This document shows positions 28,300-36,539 of a stretch of DNA of 37,495 nt, piece after piece (the first letter of the stretch is position 1; every line of letters begins with the position of its first letter). Origin of the DNA: Azospirillum isscasi (GTDB lineage Bacteria; Pseudomonadota; Alphaproteobacteria; Azospirillales; Azospirillaceae); assembly GCF_030849505.1 (NCBI RefSeq), contig NZ_JAUJFI010000045.1:1-37495 (forward strand), read 5' to 3'. Made by a program: the position numbers and the translations under genes. The notes below the pieces were generated by a model. That model had not been told where the DNA came from. It was given only the letters and a program-made list of their open reading frames with translations, and did not search any database.

Positions 28300-29652
28300 A
28301 TGGCTCACACAGACCGCGCCCAGATCGACCTAGCCGCCCTGGAGTCCGCATTCCGCAGCCGCAACGCTGAGGTTGCGGTCATCGGGCTGGGGTATGTCGG
28401 CTTGCCGCTTGTTCTTGCGTTGGTGAGCCGCGGCTTTCCTGTAACCGGCTTCGACATTGATCCGAAGAAGACGGAGGCACTCAACGCGGGACGGTCTTAC
28501 ATTCGCCAGATCGGCGACAGCCAGATCGCCGCGGCGGTCGCGACCGAGCGTTTCCACGCGACGACCGACCCGGCGAGGCTCTCGTCCTGCGGCGCCATCA
28601 TCATTTGCGTGCCGACACCGCTGTCTCCCCAGCGCGAGCCCGACCTGAGCTTTGTCGTCGACACGACCCGCATCATCCGGGATCATCTCCGCCCGGGGCA
28701 GTTGATCGTCCTTGAGTCGACCACCTACCCTGGCACGACAGACGACGTGGTGCGGCCGATCCTGGAGGAAACGGGCCTCAAGAGCGGGAGCGACTTCTTC
28801 CTGGCCTACTCGCCCGAACGCGAGGACCCCGGCAACATCCAGTTCACGACCAGCCAAATTCCCAAGGTCGTGGGCGGTGATGGCGATGCGGCGCGGATCC
28901 TGGCCGTAGCGCTCTATGACCAAGTGGTGCCCCAGACGGTGCCGGTATCCAGCACCCGGGCGGCCGAGGCAACCAAGCTGACGGAAAATATCTTCCGTTC
29001 CGTCAACATCGCCTTGGTGAACGAGCTGAAGATCGTCTACGACGCCATGGGTATCGACGTCTGGGAAGTCATCGACGCGGCGAAGACCAAGCCGTTTGGC
29101 TTCATGCCCTTCTATCCTGGCCCCGGGCTGGGTGGCCACTGCATCCCCATCGACCCTTTCTACCTGACCTGGAAGGCGCGCGAGTACCAGATCAGCACCC
29201 GCTTCATCGAACTCGCGGGTGAAGTCAACACGATGATGCCGCGTTACGTGATCGATCGCCTTGCCCTGGCGCTGGACCGGCATTCCGGGCGGGGGCTCAA
29301 CCGCTCGCGCATCCTGCTGGTCGGCATGGCTTACAAGAAGAACGTCGACGACAGCCGGGAATCCCCTGGCCTGCGGTTGATGGAGATGCTGCTTGAACGC
29401 AACGCAGTGGTTGAATATCATGATTCCTACCTTCCCACACTGCCCACCATGCGGGAGCATCCGGACCTTGCTGGCCGACGGTCCGTGGATTGGGAGCCAA
29501 GCATTCTGGGATCTTTCGACGCGGCCGTCATCGTGACCGATCACGATAACGTCGACTATGAAATGCTCGCCACCCAGTGCCCTCTCATCGTCGACACGCG
29601 CAATGCCATGCGCAGGGTTGCGGGGCATAACGACCGGATCATCAAGGCATGA
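28300..29652 (+). CDS. UDP-N-acetylhexosamine (nucleotide-sugar) 6-dehydrogenase
   Basis: A 450-residue NAD-dependent dehydrogenase of the UDP-GlcNAc/UDP-ManNAc type (WbpA/WbpO/TviB group). It would oxidise C6 of the sugar to a uronic acid in two steps. The NAD-binding motif is VIGLGYVGLPLVLAL (28-42). The middle domain has STRAAEATKLTENIFRSVNI, and the catalytic Cys281 lies in PGPGLGGHCIPIDPFYL. The C-terminal domain has GMAYKKNVDDSRESP. It lies 42 bp after the giant glycosyltransferase, and its stop overlaps the next gene's ATG, so the cluster is transcribed as one unit. The choice between GlcNAc and ManNAc cannot be made from sequence alone. Confidence 0.92.
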   Translation: MAHTDRAQIDLAALESAFRSRNAEVAVIGLGYVGLPLVLALVSRGFPVTGFDIDPKKTEALNAGRSYIRQIGDSQIAAAVATERFHATTDPARLSSCGAIIICVPTPLSPQREPDLSFVVDTTRIIRDHLRPGQLIVLESTTYPGTTDDVVRPILEETGLKSGSDFFLAYSPEREDPGNIQFTTSQIPKVVGGDGDAARILAVALYDQVVPQTVPVSSTRAAEATKLTENIFRSVNIALVNELKIVYDAMGIDVWEVIDAAKTKPFGFMPFYPGPGLGGHCIPIDPFYLTWKAREYQISTRFIELAGEVNTMMPRYVIDRLALALDRHSGRGLNRSRILLVGMAYKKNVDDSRESPGLRLMEMLLERNAVVEYHDSYLPTLPTMREHPDLAGRRSVDWEPSILGSFDAAVIVTDHDNVDYEMLATQCPLIVDTRNAMRRVAGHNDRIIKA

Positions 29653-30362
29653 TGCATGATACCGCTGTCACAACAGCGCAGCCGCAAAGGACCTCCAGCA
29701 TGGCGATGAGCGTCATACAGGCCGCGTGCAACATCTGTGGCGGCACGGAATTCGGACCGGGACCGGCGCAGCGCATGTCCGACTCCGGCAAGCCGCCGCA
29801 CTGCGTAAAGTGCGGTTCGCTGGAGCGGCATCGGGCAAACCGCGGCCTGTTCCTGAACTTCCCGATTGGCGCGCTCTCGTGGCGCCGTGCGCTCCAATTC
29901 AGCCCCGACATGGCGCTGAACCCTTCCTGGTTCAGTTCGTTCGAGGTGTCGGTCTATGGCGGTCACAACAGCCTCGACCTCCAGAAGATCGACCGGCCGG
30001 ACGAGTCTTACGATTTCGTGTCGTTGAGCCATGTCCTGGAGTTCGTGCCGGACGATCATGCCTCCTTCAACGAAATAATCCGAATCCTGAGCCCGCGGGG
30101 CCTGTTGCACCTCGTCCTGTCGCAGCCGCTGGGCCGGCCGAATTGCCTGGACTTCGCGTCGGCGACGGGCATCCATCAGTATTTCCACCTTTACGGCCAG
30201 GATTTTGCTGAGCGCTTCAGGTTTGCCGAGCGTGGGCTTCATTTGTTCGTTGCTGAGGCGTCGGATTCAGTAACCGGCGTCTCGGAGGCCGTGCATCTCA
30301 TTACAAAATCGGCGGAAGTACTGGAAGGAGTTCGCTCGTTTATCCCGATGCAATCGCGATGA
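29649..30362 (+). CDS. SAM-dependent methyltransferase-like protein with zinc-ribbon motif
   Basis: A 237-residue protein. The N-terminus carries two CxxC pairs (CNICGG at about 27-32 and CVKC at about 52-55), a likely zinc ribbon. The rest resembles the C-terminal half of a class I methyltransferase: DESYDFVSLSHVLEFVPDDH and IIRILSPRGLLHLVLSQPLG match the post-II and III motifs. The usual glycine-rich SAM loop (motif I) is not clear, so activity is uncertain. ATG 29649 overlaps the upstream stop (ATGA); ATGs at 29652 and 29700 are alternatives. Similar proteins occur in O-antigen and exopolysaccharide clusters. The target, whether a sugar or another acceptor, is unknown. Confidence 0.72.
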   Translation: MMHDTAVTTAQPQRTSSMAMSVIQAACNICGGTEFGPGPAQRMSDSGKPPHCVKCGSLERHRANRGLFLNFPIGALSWRRALQFSPDMALNPSWFSSFEVSVYGGHNSLDLQKIDRPDESYDFVSLSHVLEFVPDDHASFNEIIRILSPRGLLHLVLSQPLGRPNCLDFASATGIHQYFHLYGQDFAERFRFAERGLHLFVAEASDSVTGVSEAVHLITKSAEVLEGVRSFIPMQSR

Positions 30363-30424
30363 TCTTCCAAACGGTTTTTGTGCAAACAGCGTGAATCCAA
30401 AGCGCTTGGCTCAATGAGGTTTGA

Positions 30425-31372
30425 ATGCGTGGACTTGCAGAGCTTGCCGCCAAGGCTGGATCGCGTGACGACGAAAACGCTGTGCTCGGCCTTGACCTTT
30501 CGCAAGCCGAGCAATTCTATCAGCAGATGGTGCTGATCCGGTACGCTGAGGAACGCCTGCTCGATCTCTTTTCGACGGGAGCGCTCAACGGGACGACCCA
30601 TACCTCGATCGGCCAGGAGGCAAACGCGGTCGGCGTGATCAACGCGCTCGACCGGAGTCTGGACACAGTGTGGAGCCACCACCGCTGTCATGGACACTTC
30701 ATCGCCTATTCCGGTCAGGTCGCCAGCCTGTTCGCGGAGGTGATGGGGCGCACACTGGGGGTCTGCCGGGGGCGCGGCGGCAGCCAGCACCTCTGCTACC
30801 GGAACTTCTATTCCAACGGCATCCAGGGCGGCATCGCTCCGTTGGCCGTGGGGTCCGCATTGGGTGATCGGGCCAAGGGGGCCGTTACGGTCGTCTTCAT
30901 CGGGGATGGAACCACAGGCGAAGGTGCCTTGTACGAATCCCTCAACATGGCGGCCGTGTGGAACGTCCCGGTTCTGTTCGTCCTGGAAGACAACGGAATC
31001 GCCCAGACGACACCAAAGGAACTGACGCTGGCGGGTGCGCTTGATCGGCGGGCCGAACCCTTCGGCATCCGGAGTTTCGCCTACGACGGTGCCGACGTGA
31101 TGGACATCCACGCCCTGGCAAGCGACGCTGTCCGCTATGTCCGACACGAGAGCCGCCCGGCTTGGCTCTACATTCGTACGGAACGGATCGGTCCACACAG
31201 CAAGGGCGACGACACGAGATCGCCGGAACGCATCGCCGCCGCCCGGGCGCGCGACCCCCTGCCCATCCTGCGGTCACGGGTCGCGAACGCCGCCGATATT
31301 GAGAGCCGTTGCATGGCCATCGTCGATAGTGCGGTGAGCTTGGCGCAGCAGGCACCGATCGCACGAGGTTGA
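30425..31372 (+). CDS. 2-oxoacid dehydrogenase E1 alpha subunit (TPP-dependent)
   Basis: A 315-residue E1 alpha of the pyruvate/acetoin/branched-chain 2-oxoacid dehydrogenase type. The thiamine-diphosphate motif begins GDGTTGEGALYESLNMAAVW (160-179) and ends in LEDN. The upstream substrate loop has HHRCHGHFIAYSG, and GRGGSQHLCYRNFYSNGIQG is also typical. GAGG lies 5 bp before the ATG. The beta-subunit gene starts 3 bp after the stop, then the lipoyl-acyltransferase hybrid. Together they should decarboxylate a 2-oxo acid and load the acyl group on a lipoyl arm. The location inside a glycan cluster, without ordinary E2 or E3 genes, is unusual. The 2-oxo acid used cannot be inferred. Confidence 0.9.
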   Translation: MRGLAELAAKAGSRDDENAVLGLDLSQAEQFYQQMVLIRYAEERLLDLFSTGALNGTTHTSIGQEANAVGVINALDRSLDTVWSHHRCHGHFIAYSGQVASLFAEVMGRTLGVCRGRGGSQHLCYRNFYSNGIQGGIAPLAVGSALGDRAKGAVTVVFIGDGTTGEGALYESLNMAAVWNVPVLFVLEDNGIAQTTPKELTLAGALDRRAEPFGIRSFAYDGADVMDIHALASDAVRYVRHESRPAWLYIRTERIGPHSKGDDTRSPERIAAARARDPLPILRSRVANAADIESRCMAIVDSAVSLAQQAPIARG

Positions 31373-31375
31373 CCA

Positions 31376-32314
31376 ATGAGGGTCGTTGAATCACTTAATT
31401 CCGCATTGCTCGACCTGATGACCTGCGATCAGCGGGTGGTCCTTTTGGGCGAGGATGTCCTCGACCCGTACGGCGGTGCGTTCAAGGTTACCAAGGGCGC
31501 GTCGGACCGCTTTCCCGATCGCGTCTGGACGACGCCGATCAGCGAGGGGGGAATCGTCGGTGTGGCGAACGGACTCGCCATCAAAGGTTGGCGCCCGATC
31601 GTGGAAATCATGTTTGGCGACTTCACCACGCTGGCCTTCGACCAGATCCTGAACCACGCCGCCAAGTTCGCGTGGATGTACGATGACCAGGTGACGGTGC
31701 CGCTGGTCGTGCGCACGCCCATGGGCGGGCGACGCGGCTATGGCCCCACCCATTCGCAGAGCTTGGAGAAGCACTTCTGCGGCATACCCGGCGTGGCCGT
31801 CTACGCCGTCCACCAGTACGGCTCCCCCGGCACGCTGCTGCGCGAGGCGGCGGCGCGCGACCAGCCGAGCGTGTTCATCGAGAATAAGGTGCTGTACGCT
31901 CGACCGGTCGAGGCTGTGGAAGCACTTCCGAACCCGCCCTCGCCGGATGTGGTCATCCTAGCCTACGGCGGCTGCGTCGAGGTGGCGGTGGCGGCGGCCA
32001 AGCTGCTGCGCGAGGAGGAGATCGCCGCGCGGGTCGTCCCGGTGACTCGGTTGTGGCCTTTTCCGGAAGAGGAGATCCGCCTTGCGGTCGGCCCCTGCCG
32101 GCACGTGCTGTCGGTCGAGGAAGGGGCACCGGGTTGGGGCTTCGCCGCGCAATGCGCGCTCGCCCTCGTCAACAAGGGTGTGTCCTTCGCTCACATCGCC
32201 GGCCCCGACCACCCGATCCCCAGTTCGGCCGCCTGGGAGGCCGATCTTCTTCCCAGTCCGCAGGGCGTGTTCCGGGCGGTCGAATCCCTCCTGGGCGGAG
32301 CGCAGGCCATATGA
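31376..32314 (+). CDS. 2-oxoacid dehydrogenase E1 beta subunit
   Basis: A 312-residue transketolase-like beta subunit, normal for heterotetrameric (alpha2beta2) E1. It shows LLGEDVLDPYGGAFKVTKGA, the conserved TTPISEGGIVGVANGLAI with the TPP-interacting Glu, FDQILNHAAKFAWM, and MGGRRGYGPTHSQSLEKHF, all close to E1 beta consensus. The C-terminal domain (about 185-312) has VVPVTRLWPFPEEEIRLAV and HVLSVEEGAPGWGFAAQCAL. GAGG precedes the ATG. Its TGA overlaps the next ATG (32311-32314), so the hybrid lipoyl-acyltransferase is translationally coupled, strong circumstantial evidence that E1 works with that protein. No key residue appears to be missing. Confidence 0.92.
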   Translation: MRVVESLNSALLDLMTCDQRVVLLGEDVLDPYGGAFKVTKGASDRFPDRVWTTPISEGGIVGVANGLAIKGWRPIVEIMFGDFTTLAFDQILNHAAKFAWMYDDQVTVPLVVRTPMGGRRGYGPTHSQSLEKHFCGIPGVAVYAVHQYGSPGTLLREAAARDQPSVFIENKVLYARPVEAVEALPNPPSPDVVILAYGGCVEVAVAAAKLLREEEIAARVVPVTRLWPFPEEEIRLAVGPCRHVLSVEEGAPGWGFAAQCALALVNKGVSFAHIAGPDHPIPSSAAWEADLLPSPQGVFRAVESLLGGAQAI

Positions 32315-33453
32315 GTGAAGTCATTACGGTTCCCCTGGTCAACGCCAACGAGGACCAGGTTCAGGTCGTCGAGATCCGGGTGTCGGAAGGGCAGGCGGTT
32401 CGCGACGGCGATCCCCTGTTCGCCCTGGAGACGACGAAGTCCGCCGTCGAGGTGCTGGCCCCGGCTGACGGCGTGATCACCGGGTTGAAGGTCAAGGTGG
32501 GCGACTTCGTAACCACCGGCGCGCCTTTGTGCCGGTTGGAGCGCGGAGAGGGAGCATCGGCCTCCGCACCGGTCGAGGACGCGCCCGCGACCGAGGAACC
32601 CGCCGCTGTGCATCGCACGTTGAAGGCCCGTCTGCTCGCCCGTGAGTTGGGCATCCCCATCGCCGCCGTGCCGGCGGTGGCCGGCCGGGTCGGCGAGGCC
32701 GAGGTCCGTGCCTACGCCGGGCGGCATCGTCCGGTGGCGACCGTGCCAGCGCGGGCGGACGATCCCATGGACCTGCCGTTCTCGCCGACGGACGCCGCCG
32801 GCCATCGGCTGGCGGTGATCGTTGGCGGCGGGCGCCACGCGCCCTGCGTGATCGACGGACTCGAGGGCAGCGGCTACCGGATCGTCGGCTGCGTCGACAG
32901 CCTGAAACCCATCGGGGAGACCGTGCTTCCCGGCATCCGGGTGCTGGGCCGCGAATCCCTACTGGAGGAGTTGTGGCGCCGCGGCGTGCGCACCGCCTTC
33001 ATCGGGGTCGGTGGCACCGACGACATGACCGGGCGCGCGGGCGTGTATGAACGGTTGAAGGCGCTGGGCTTCACCCTGCCGCCGGTTATCCACCGGTCGG
33101 CGGTCGTCGGCCTGGACACCATCGTCGGCGACGCCGCACAGATCCTCATGGGGGCGACCGTCGGGCCGCGGTCGCGCATCGGCGCCAACGCGCTGGTGAA
33201 CCAAGGATCCATCGTGTGCCACGACAGCGAGATCAGCGACCACGCCCACATCACGCCAGGCGCCATCCTGGCCGGCGCCGTCCGCATCGGGCCCCGGTCG
33301 ATCATCGGGATGGGAGCAACCGTCCGCTACCACCTGAGCGTCGGCGCGGATTGCCTGGTGCACAATGGGGTGGCGGTAGTCTCCAACGTCGCCGATGGGC
33401 AGATCGTGACCGCCACCCGCCGGATGGCCCGCACCGCCGCAAAGCACGGCTGA
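32311..33453 (+). CDS. Lipoyl domain–PSBD-like–PglD/VioB-type hexapeptide acyltransferase fusion
   Basis: A 380-residue hybrid. Residues 1-77 are an E2-type lipoyl domain with lipoyl-lysine Lys43 in ALETTKSAVEVLAPADGVI. After an Ala/Pro/Glu linker, about 103-137 resemble the E1/E3-binding peripheral-subunit-binding domain (KARLLARELGIPIAAVPAVA followed by GRVGEAEVRAYA). The expected E2 catalytic domain is absent. Instead about 166-378 form a PglD/NeuD/VioB-like sugar N-acyltransferase: a Rossmann-like N-lobe (RLAVIVGGGRHAPCVIDGLE) and a left-handed beta-helix with GATVGPRSRIGANALVNQGS, catalytic-type His304 (IVCHDSEISDHAHITPG), GAVRIGPRSIIGMGATV and a C-terminal cap. It overlaps E1 beta and is followed by a sugar aminotransferase. 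Inferred role: transfer of an E1-derived acyl group from lipoamide to an amino sugar; acyl-CoA use remains possible. Confidence 0.9.
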   Translation: MSEVITVPLVNANEDQVQVVEIRVSEGQAVRDGDPLFALETTKSAVEVLAPADGVITGLKVKVGDFVTTGAPLCRLERGEGASASAPVEDAPATEEPAAVHRTLKARLLARELGIPIAAVPAVAGRVGEAEVRAYAGRHRPVATVPARADDPMDLPFSPTDAAGHRLAVIVGGGRHAPCVIDGLEGSGYRIVGCVDSLKPIGETVLPGIRVLGRESLLEELWRRGVRTAFIGVGGTDDMTGRAGVYERLKALGFTLPPVIHRSAVVGLDTIVGDAAQILMGATVGPRSRIGANALVNQGSIVCHDSEISDHAHITPGAILAGAVRIGPRSIIGMGATVRYHLSVGADCLVHNGVAVVSNVADGQIVTATRRMARTAAKHG

Positions 33454-33547
33454 TTCCCGGTTGGATGGAAGCGCCCGCTCCCCACCGGTCCGAACACGCC
33501 ACGAACGTCACCCTCCGGCCCGACCGGCACGCAAGAGGTCACAATCG

Positions 33548-34648
33548 ATGATACCCGTCTTTCGCCCGCAGCTGCCGAAGGCCGCCGAACTTCTTCCCTA
33601 CCTGAAGCGGATCGACGAGGCACGCTGGTACTCCAACTTCGGTCCGCTGCATGGAGAGTTCCGGACGCGTATCGCCCGTCATTACGGGCTGGGGGATGAT
33701 CAGGTCGTGCTCGTGTCGAACGCCACCGTGGGCATCGCCCTAGCCCTTCAGGCGGTCGCGCTGAAAAGGTCTGCCCATCAATGCATCTGCCCGTCCTGGA
33801 CCTTCGCAGCCACCCCGCACGCGATCGCCCTGGCCGGACAGTCCCCGGTGTTCGCCGACGTGGATGCCGCAACCTGGACGCTGGACGCCGACCAGCTGGC
33901 CGAACAGGACATCCGCGAGGCGTCGGGCGTGGTGATGGTGTCGCCGTTCGGGGCTCCCATCGACATGACCAAATGGGAGCGTTTCGCCGAACGCAACGGC
34001 ATTCCGGTGGTGTGCGACGCCGCGGCCAGCTTCGACGCGATCGGGCGCGAGGAGTTCCGCATCGGCACCATTCCGATTGTGATCAGCCTGCACGCCACCA
34101 AGCCGCTGGCCGCGGCCGAAGGCTGCATCATCCTGTGCACCGATCCGGACATCATCGAGCGCATCCGCCAGATCAGCAACTTCGGCTTCTCCACCACGTC
34201 GGTGGCGCAGGTGCTGGGCACCAACGCCAAGCTGAACGAGTACAACTGCGCGGTCGGCCTGGCGTCCCTGGATGCTTGGCCGGAGACCCGCGAGAAGCTG
34301 ACAGCCATGCGGGAATATTATTGGGAGCGGCTGGACGAGATTCCGGGCCTCAAGGTGTTCGGTCGGGGCCGCAGCTATGTATCCAATTACATGATCATCG
34401 AGACCGAGACGGACGGCTACCAGCTTTCCAACCATCTGGCGCAGCGCGGCATCGAGACCCGCCGATGGTGGCGCAGCGGCTGCCACCAGCATCCGGCCTT
34501 CACCTCGTTCAATGTTAAGCCGCTGCCCCAGACGCGCCGCCTCGGCGTCCACACGCTGGGCCTGCCCTTCTACAGCGATCTCGCCAAGACGGACATCGAC
34601 AAGATTGTCGACGCAGTCGACGAGTTCTGTCGACCTCGCGCCGCCTGA
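33548..34648 (+). CDS. DegT/DnrJ/EryC1/StrS sugar aminotransferase (VioA-like)
   Basis: A 366-residue PLP-dependent aminotransferase that would convert a nucleotide-linked ketosugar to an amino sugar with glutamate as donor. The N-terminus IPVFRPQLPKAAELLPYLKR and YSNFGPLHGEFRTRIARHYG resemble VioA-type enzymes acting on dTDP-4-keto-6-deoxy sugars. VCDAAASFDAIG carries the PLP-binding Asp, and SLHATKPLAAAEGC carries the Schiff-base lysine. The start at 33548 (AGAGG upstream) places the family N-terminus correctly; a longer reading from 33461 adds non-homologous residues. It follows the lipoyl-acyltransferase by 94 bp. The order amination then N-acylation mirrors VioA/VioB and WbpE/WbpD pairs. 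A substrate assignment to 4-amino-4,6-dideoxyglucose is a guess. Confidence 0.9.
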   Translation: MIPVFRPQLPKAAELLPYLKRIDEARWYSNFGPLHGEFRTRIARHYGLGDDQVVLVSNATVGIALALQAVALKRSAHQCICPSWTFAATPHAIALAGQSPVFADVDAATWTLDADQLAEQDIREASGVVMVSPFGAPIDMTKWERFAERNGIPVVCDAAASFDAIGREEFRIGTIPIVISLHATKPLAAAEGCIILCTDPDIIERIRQISNFGFSTTSVAQVLGTNAKLNEYNCAVGLASLDAWPETREKLTAMREYYWERLDEIPGLKVFGRGRSYVSNYMIIETETDGYQLSNHLAQRGIETRRWWRSGCHQHPAFTSFNVKPLPQTRRLGVHTLGLPFYSDLAKTDIDKIVDAVDEFCRPRAA

Positions 34649-34712
34649 GCCGGGTCATCCGCGAGCCGGACGAAATGGCATGCAATGTGACAGTTCCTTG
34701 AACGAGGCCAAA

Positions 34713-35282
34713 ATGAAAGTACTTCACCTGGGTTGCGGGTCCGATATCCGTAAGGGATGGTGGAATATCGATGGCAATGTCCCTACGCATTTCCACGACG
34801 ATGGCACGGTCGTATTGAATTACGACTTGCGGAACAAGCTGCCATTTTCGGATAATTTCTTTGACACTGTGTACAGTGCGCATTTCTTCGAGCACATCGA
34901 GACGATGGACACCCATAGGTTATTGCTCGATTGCCATCGGGTCCTACGCCCGGGCGGACTTTTCAGAGTCTCGCTTCCCGACGCCCGGAAAATGATCAAG
35001 GCTTATGTCGAAGGCGACGCGGCGTTCTTTGCGAAAGTCGACGGATTCGTCGATCATCATCTTCCCCCCGCGCATCTGAGATCGCCCATCGACTACATCA
35101 CACGTGACGCGCGCGCCTGGGGGCATGTCTGTCTGTACGATGCCGCAAAGATCTCCCAGTTGCTGGAAGCGACCGGATTCACCAATGTCCACGAAACGGA
35201 CATTGATCCCCAATACGACCCTTCCAACCCCTTGCGGGTCTTTTTTTCGTTCTACGTCCAGGCTACAAAGCCGATACGGTAG
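34713..35282 (+). CDS. Class I SAM-dependent methyltransferase
   Basis: A 189-residue methyltransferase. It begins with motif I, MKVLHLGCGSDIRKGWWNID, then LPFSDNFFDTVYSAHFFEHI (motif II region), CHRVLRPGGLFRVSLPD (post-II) and LLEATGFTNVHETDID (motif III). ATG 34713 was chosen because GAGG lies 7 bp upstream and motif I starts at residue 3; an in-frame ATG at 34680 would add 11 residues. It lies between the aminotransferase and a glycosyltransferase, so sugar O- or N-methylation, or chain-end methylation of the polymer, is likely. It is less GC-rich than the housekeeping genes, in keeping with a horizontally exchanged glycan cluster. Confidence 0.85.
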   Translation: MKVLHLGCGSDIRKGWWNIDGNVPTHFHDDGTVVLNYDLRNKLPFSDNFFDTVYSAHFFEHIETMDTHRLLLDCHRVLRPGGLFRVSLPDARKMIKAYVEGDAAFFAKVDGFVDHHLPPAHLRSPIDYITRDARAWGHVCLYDAAKISQLLEATGFTNVHETDIDPQYDPSNPLRVFFSFYVQATKPIR

Positions 35283-35316
35283 CACCATTAGTCCAGCACA
35301 GGCGGAGAGGCCATTG

Positions 35317-36387
35317 ATGTTCGAGCAAAACAGGGCTGATATTCTCGTTATCGGATTGTCGTATCGCAATTTTGATATTGTCCAGAGAACACTGGATTGC
35401 CTTGCGAAATACAAGGATGTGACTGATATCTACGTCCTGGATAATATGAGCGAGAACAGCGAGACGGTCATCCGCCCGCACTTGCAGGCTCTGTGCGACG
35501 ATAACACCATCCGCGGCTTTTTCGCCTTCGCCGACAACATCGCGGCGAACGCTTTCGAAATGGCGGTCGATAGCCAGATCATCCCGGTCGGCCGCTACAG
35601 ATACGTCGTCGTGACGGACCTCGATCTGGAGGTTCCGCACGGCTGGCTTGAGGAACACATCAGTATTTTGGAGACGTGCCCGGAAGTGTTCTCCGTCTCC
35701 GCGCCGCTCTCCATGGACAACATACCCTCCCATCTGCTGGCGAGATACCCGGCTGTTGGCAAGACCACGGACCTCTACGAAGTGTTTCCCGCCGGCATGC
35801 ACCTGACAACGATACGGGGGCCGGATTTCGTGAAGTTCAGCGCGTGGCGCCGTGCGGCGCGGGCCTATTTCGTCGACCGCTTCCTTGAGGTCTTCGGCTC
35901 GCAAATCCAGGGCAAGGCGACGACGCAGTCGCGCCGGCATCCGGCGCGGCACCTGACGTGGGACCTGTTCGGAAAGGACGAAGGCTACTACGTCGAGAAG
36001 AACAAGTTCGTCGGCAACGTCTGGCGCCATGATAAATATTGTCAGTACGCCTTCAAGAGCAAGGGCATGGAGTGCCGGTGCCATCCGCTGCGGCCGCTGG
36101 CCCACACCTCCTTGTGTTGGCACACCATCACCCTGAACAACGACACGCCGTATCCGCTGCAGGTGACGGCCGAACGGGTTTGGCCGGACGGTACGAACCA
36201 GGGCATGCGTTTCATCGATATCCAGCCCGGATCCCAAAGCGACCTCCAGTTGTTTCTCAACGGAACCGCCGTCGTTTACGCGATCCAGGACGTTCCCGAA
36301 GGGCGGCGGTCCATCGCCCGCCTCGATCTTCCTCTCGGCAGCACGCCGGAAACGCTTTCCATCGCTCTTTCTTCATACTTCCCCTAG
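35317..36387 (+). CDS. Family 2-like glycosyltransferase
   Basis: A 356-residue protein. The N-terminal ~230 residues form a GT-A-like domain: ILVIGLSYRNFDIVQRTLDC, DIYVLDNMSENSE, and VVVTDLDLEVPHGWLEEHI with a DLD metal-binding triad. The C-terminal ~95 residues (from LCWHTITLNNDTPYPLQVTA) look like a separate beta-rich module. GGAGAGG lies upstream of ATG 35317. It is the last gene of the polysaccharide cluster, followed by hairpins at 36399-36467. The sugar donor and linkage are unknown. Confidence 0.8.
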   Translation: MFEQNRADILVIGLSYRNFDIVQRTLDCLAKYKDVTDIYVLDNMSENSETVIRPHLQALCDDNTIRGFFAFADNIAANAFEMAVDSQIIPVGRYRYVVVTDLDLEVPHGWLEEHISILETCPEVFSVSAPLSMDNIPSHLLARYPAVGKTTDLYEVFPAGMHLTTIRGPDFVKFSAWRRAARAYFVDRFLEVFGSQIQGKATTQSRRHPARHLTWDLFGKDEGYYVEKNKFVGNVWRHDKYCQYAFKSKGMECRCHPLRPLAHTSLCWHTITLNNDTPYPLQVTAERVWPDGTNQGMRFIDIQPGSQSDLQLFLNGTAVVYAIQDVPEGRRSIARLDLPLGSTPETLSIALSSYFP

Positions 36388-36398
36388 ACGTTTACCAT

Positions 36399-36467
36399 GA
36401 AGCCGATCGCTGGCTTCGTCCTAGTCTAGCATTTTCCTGAAGCGATTCCGCATTTCCTGGAATCGCT
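36399..36467 (+). terminator. Tandem hairpins after the polysaccharide cluster
   Basis: Two stems lie just after the last glycosyltransferase stop. GAAGCC/GGCTTC is at 36399-36404 and 36412-36417. AGCGATTCC/GGAATCGCT is at 36441-36449 and 36459-36467, a perfect 9-bp stem with a 9-nt loop. Neither has a T-run, so the terminator call rests on position and stem strength. Confidence 0.45.
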
Positions 36468-36539
36468 GGCGTGGGAGTGTCAGCTGTGGGATGTGCGTGT
36501 GTCGTCACATGGTGCGGAAATTTGCCGCAAAGCCCCAAC

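Noticed and set aside
32311..33453. Ordinary dihydrolipoamide acyltransferase (E2)
   Set aside because: The CAT-like catalytic domain with its HxxxD-G motif is absent; the C-terminal half shows hexapeptide repeats of the PglD/NeuD type.
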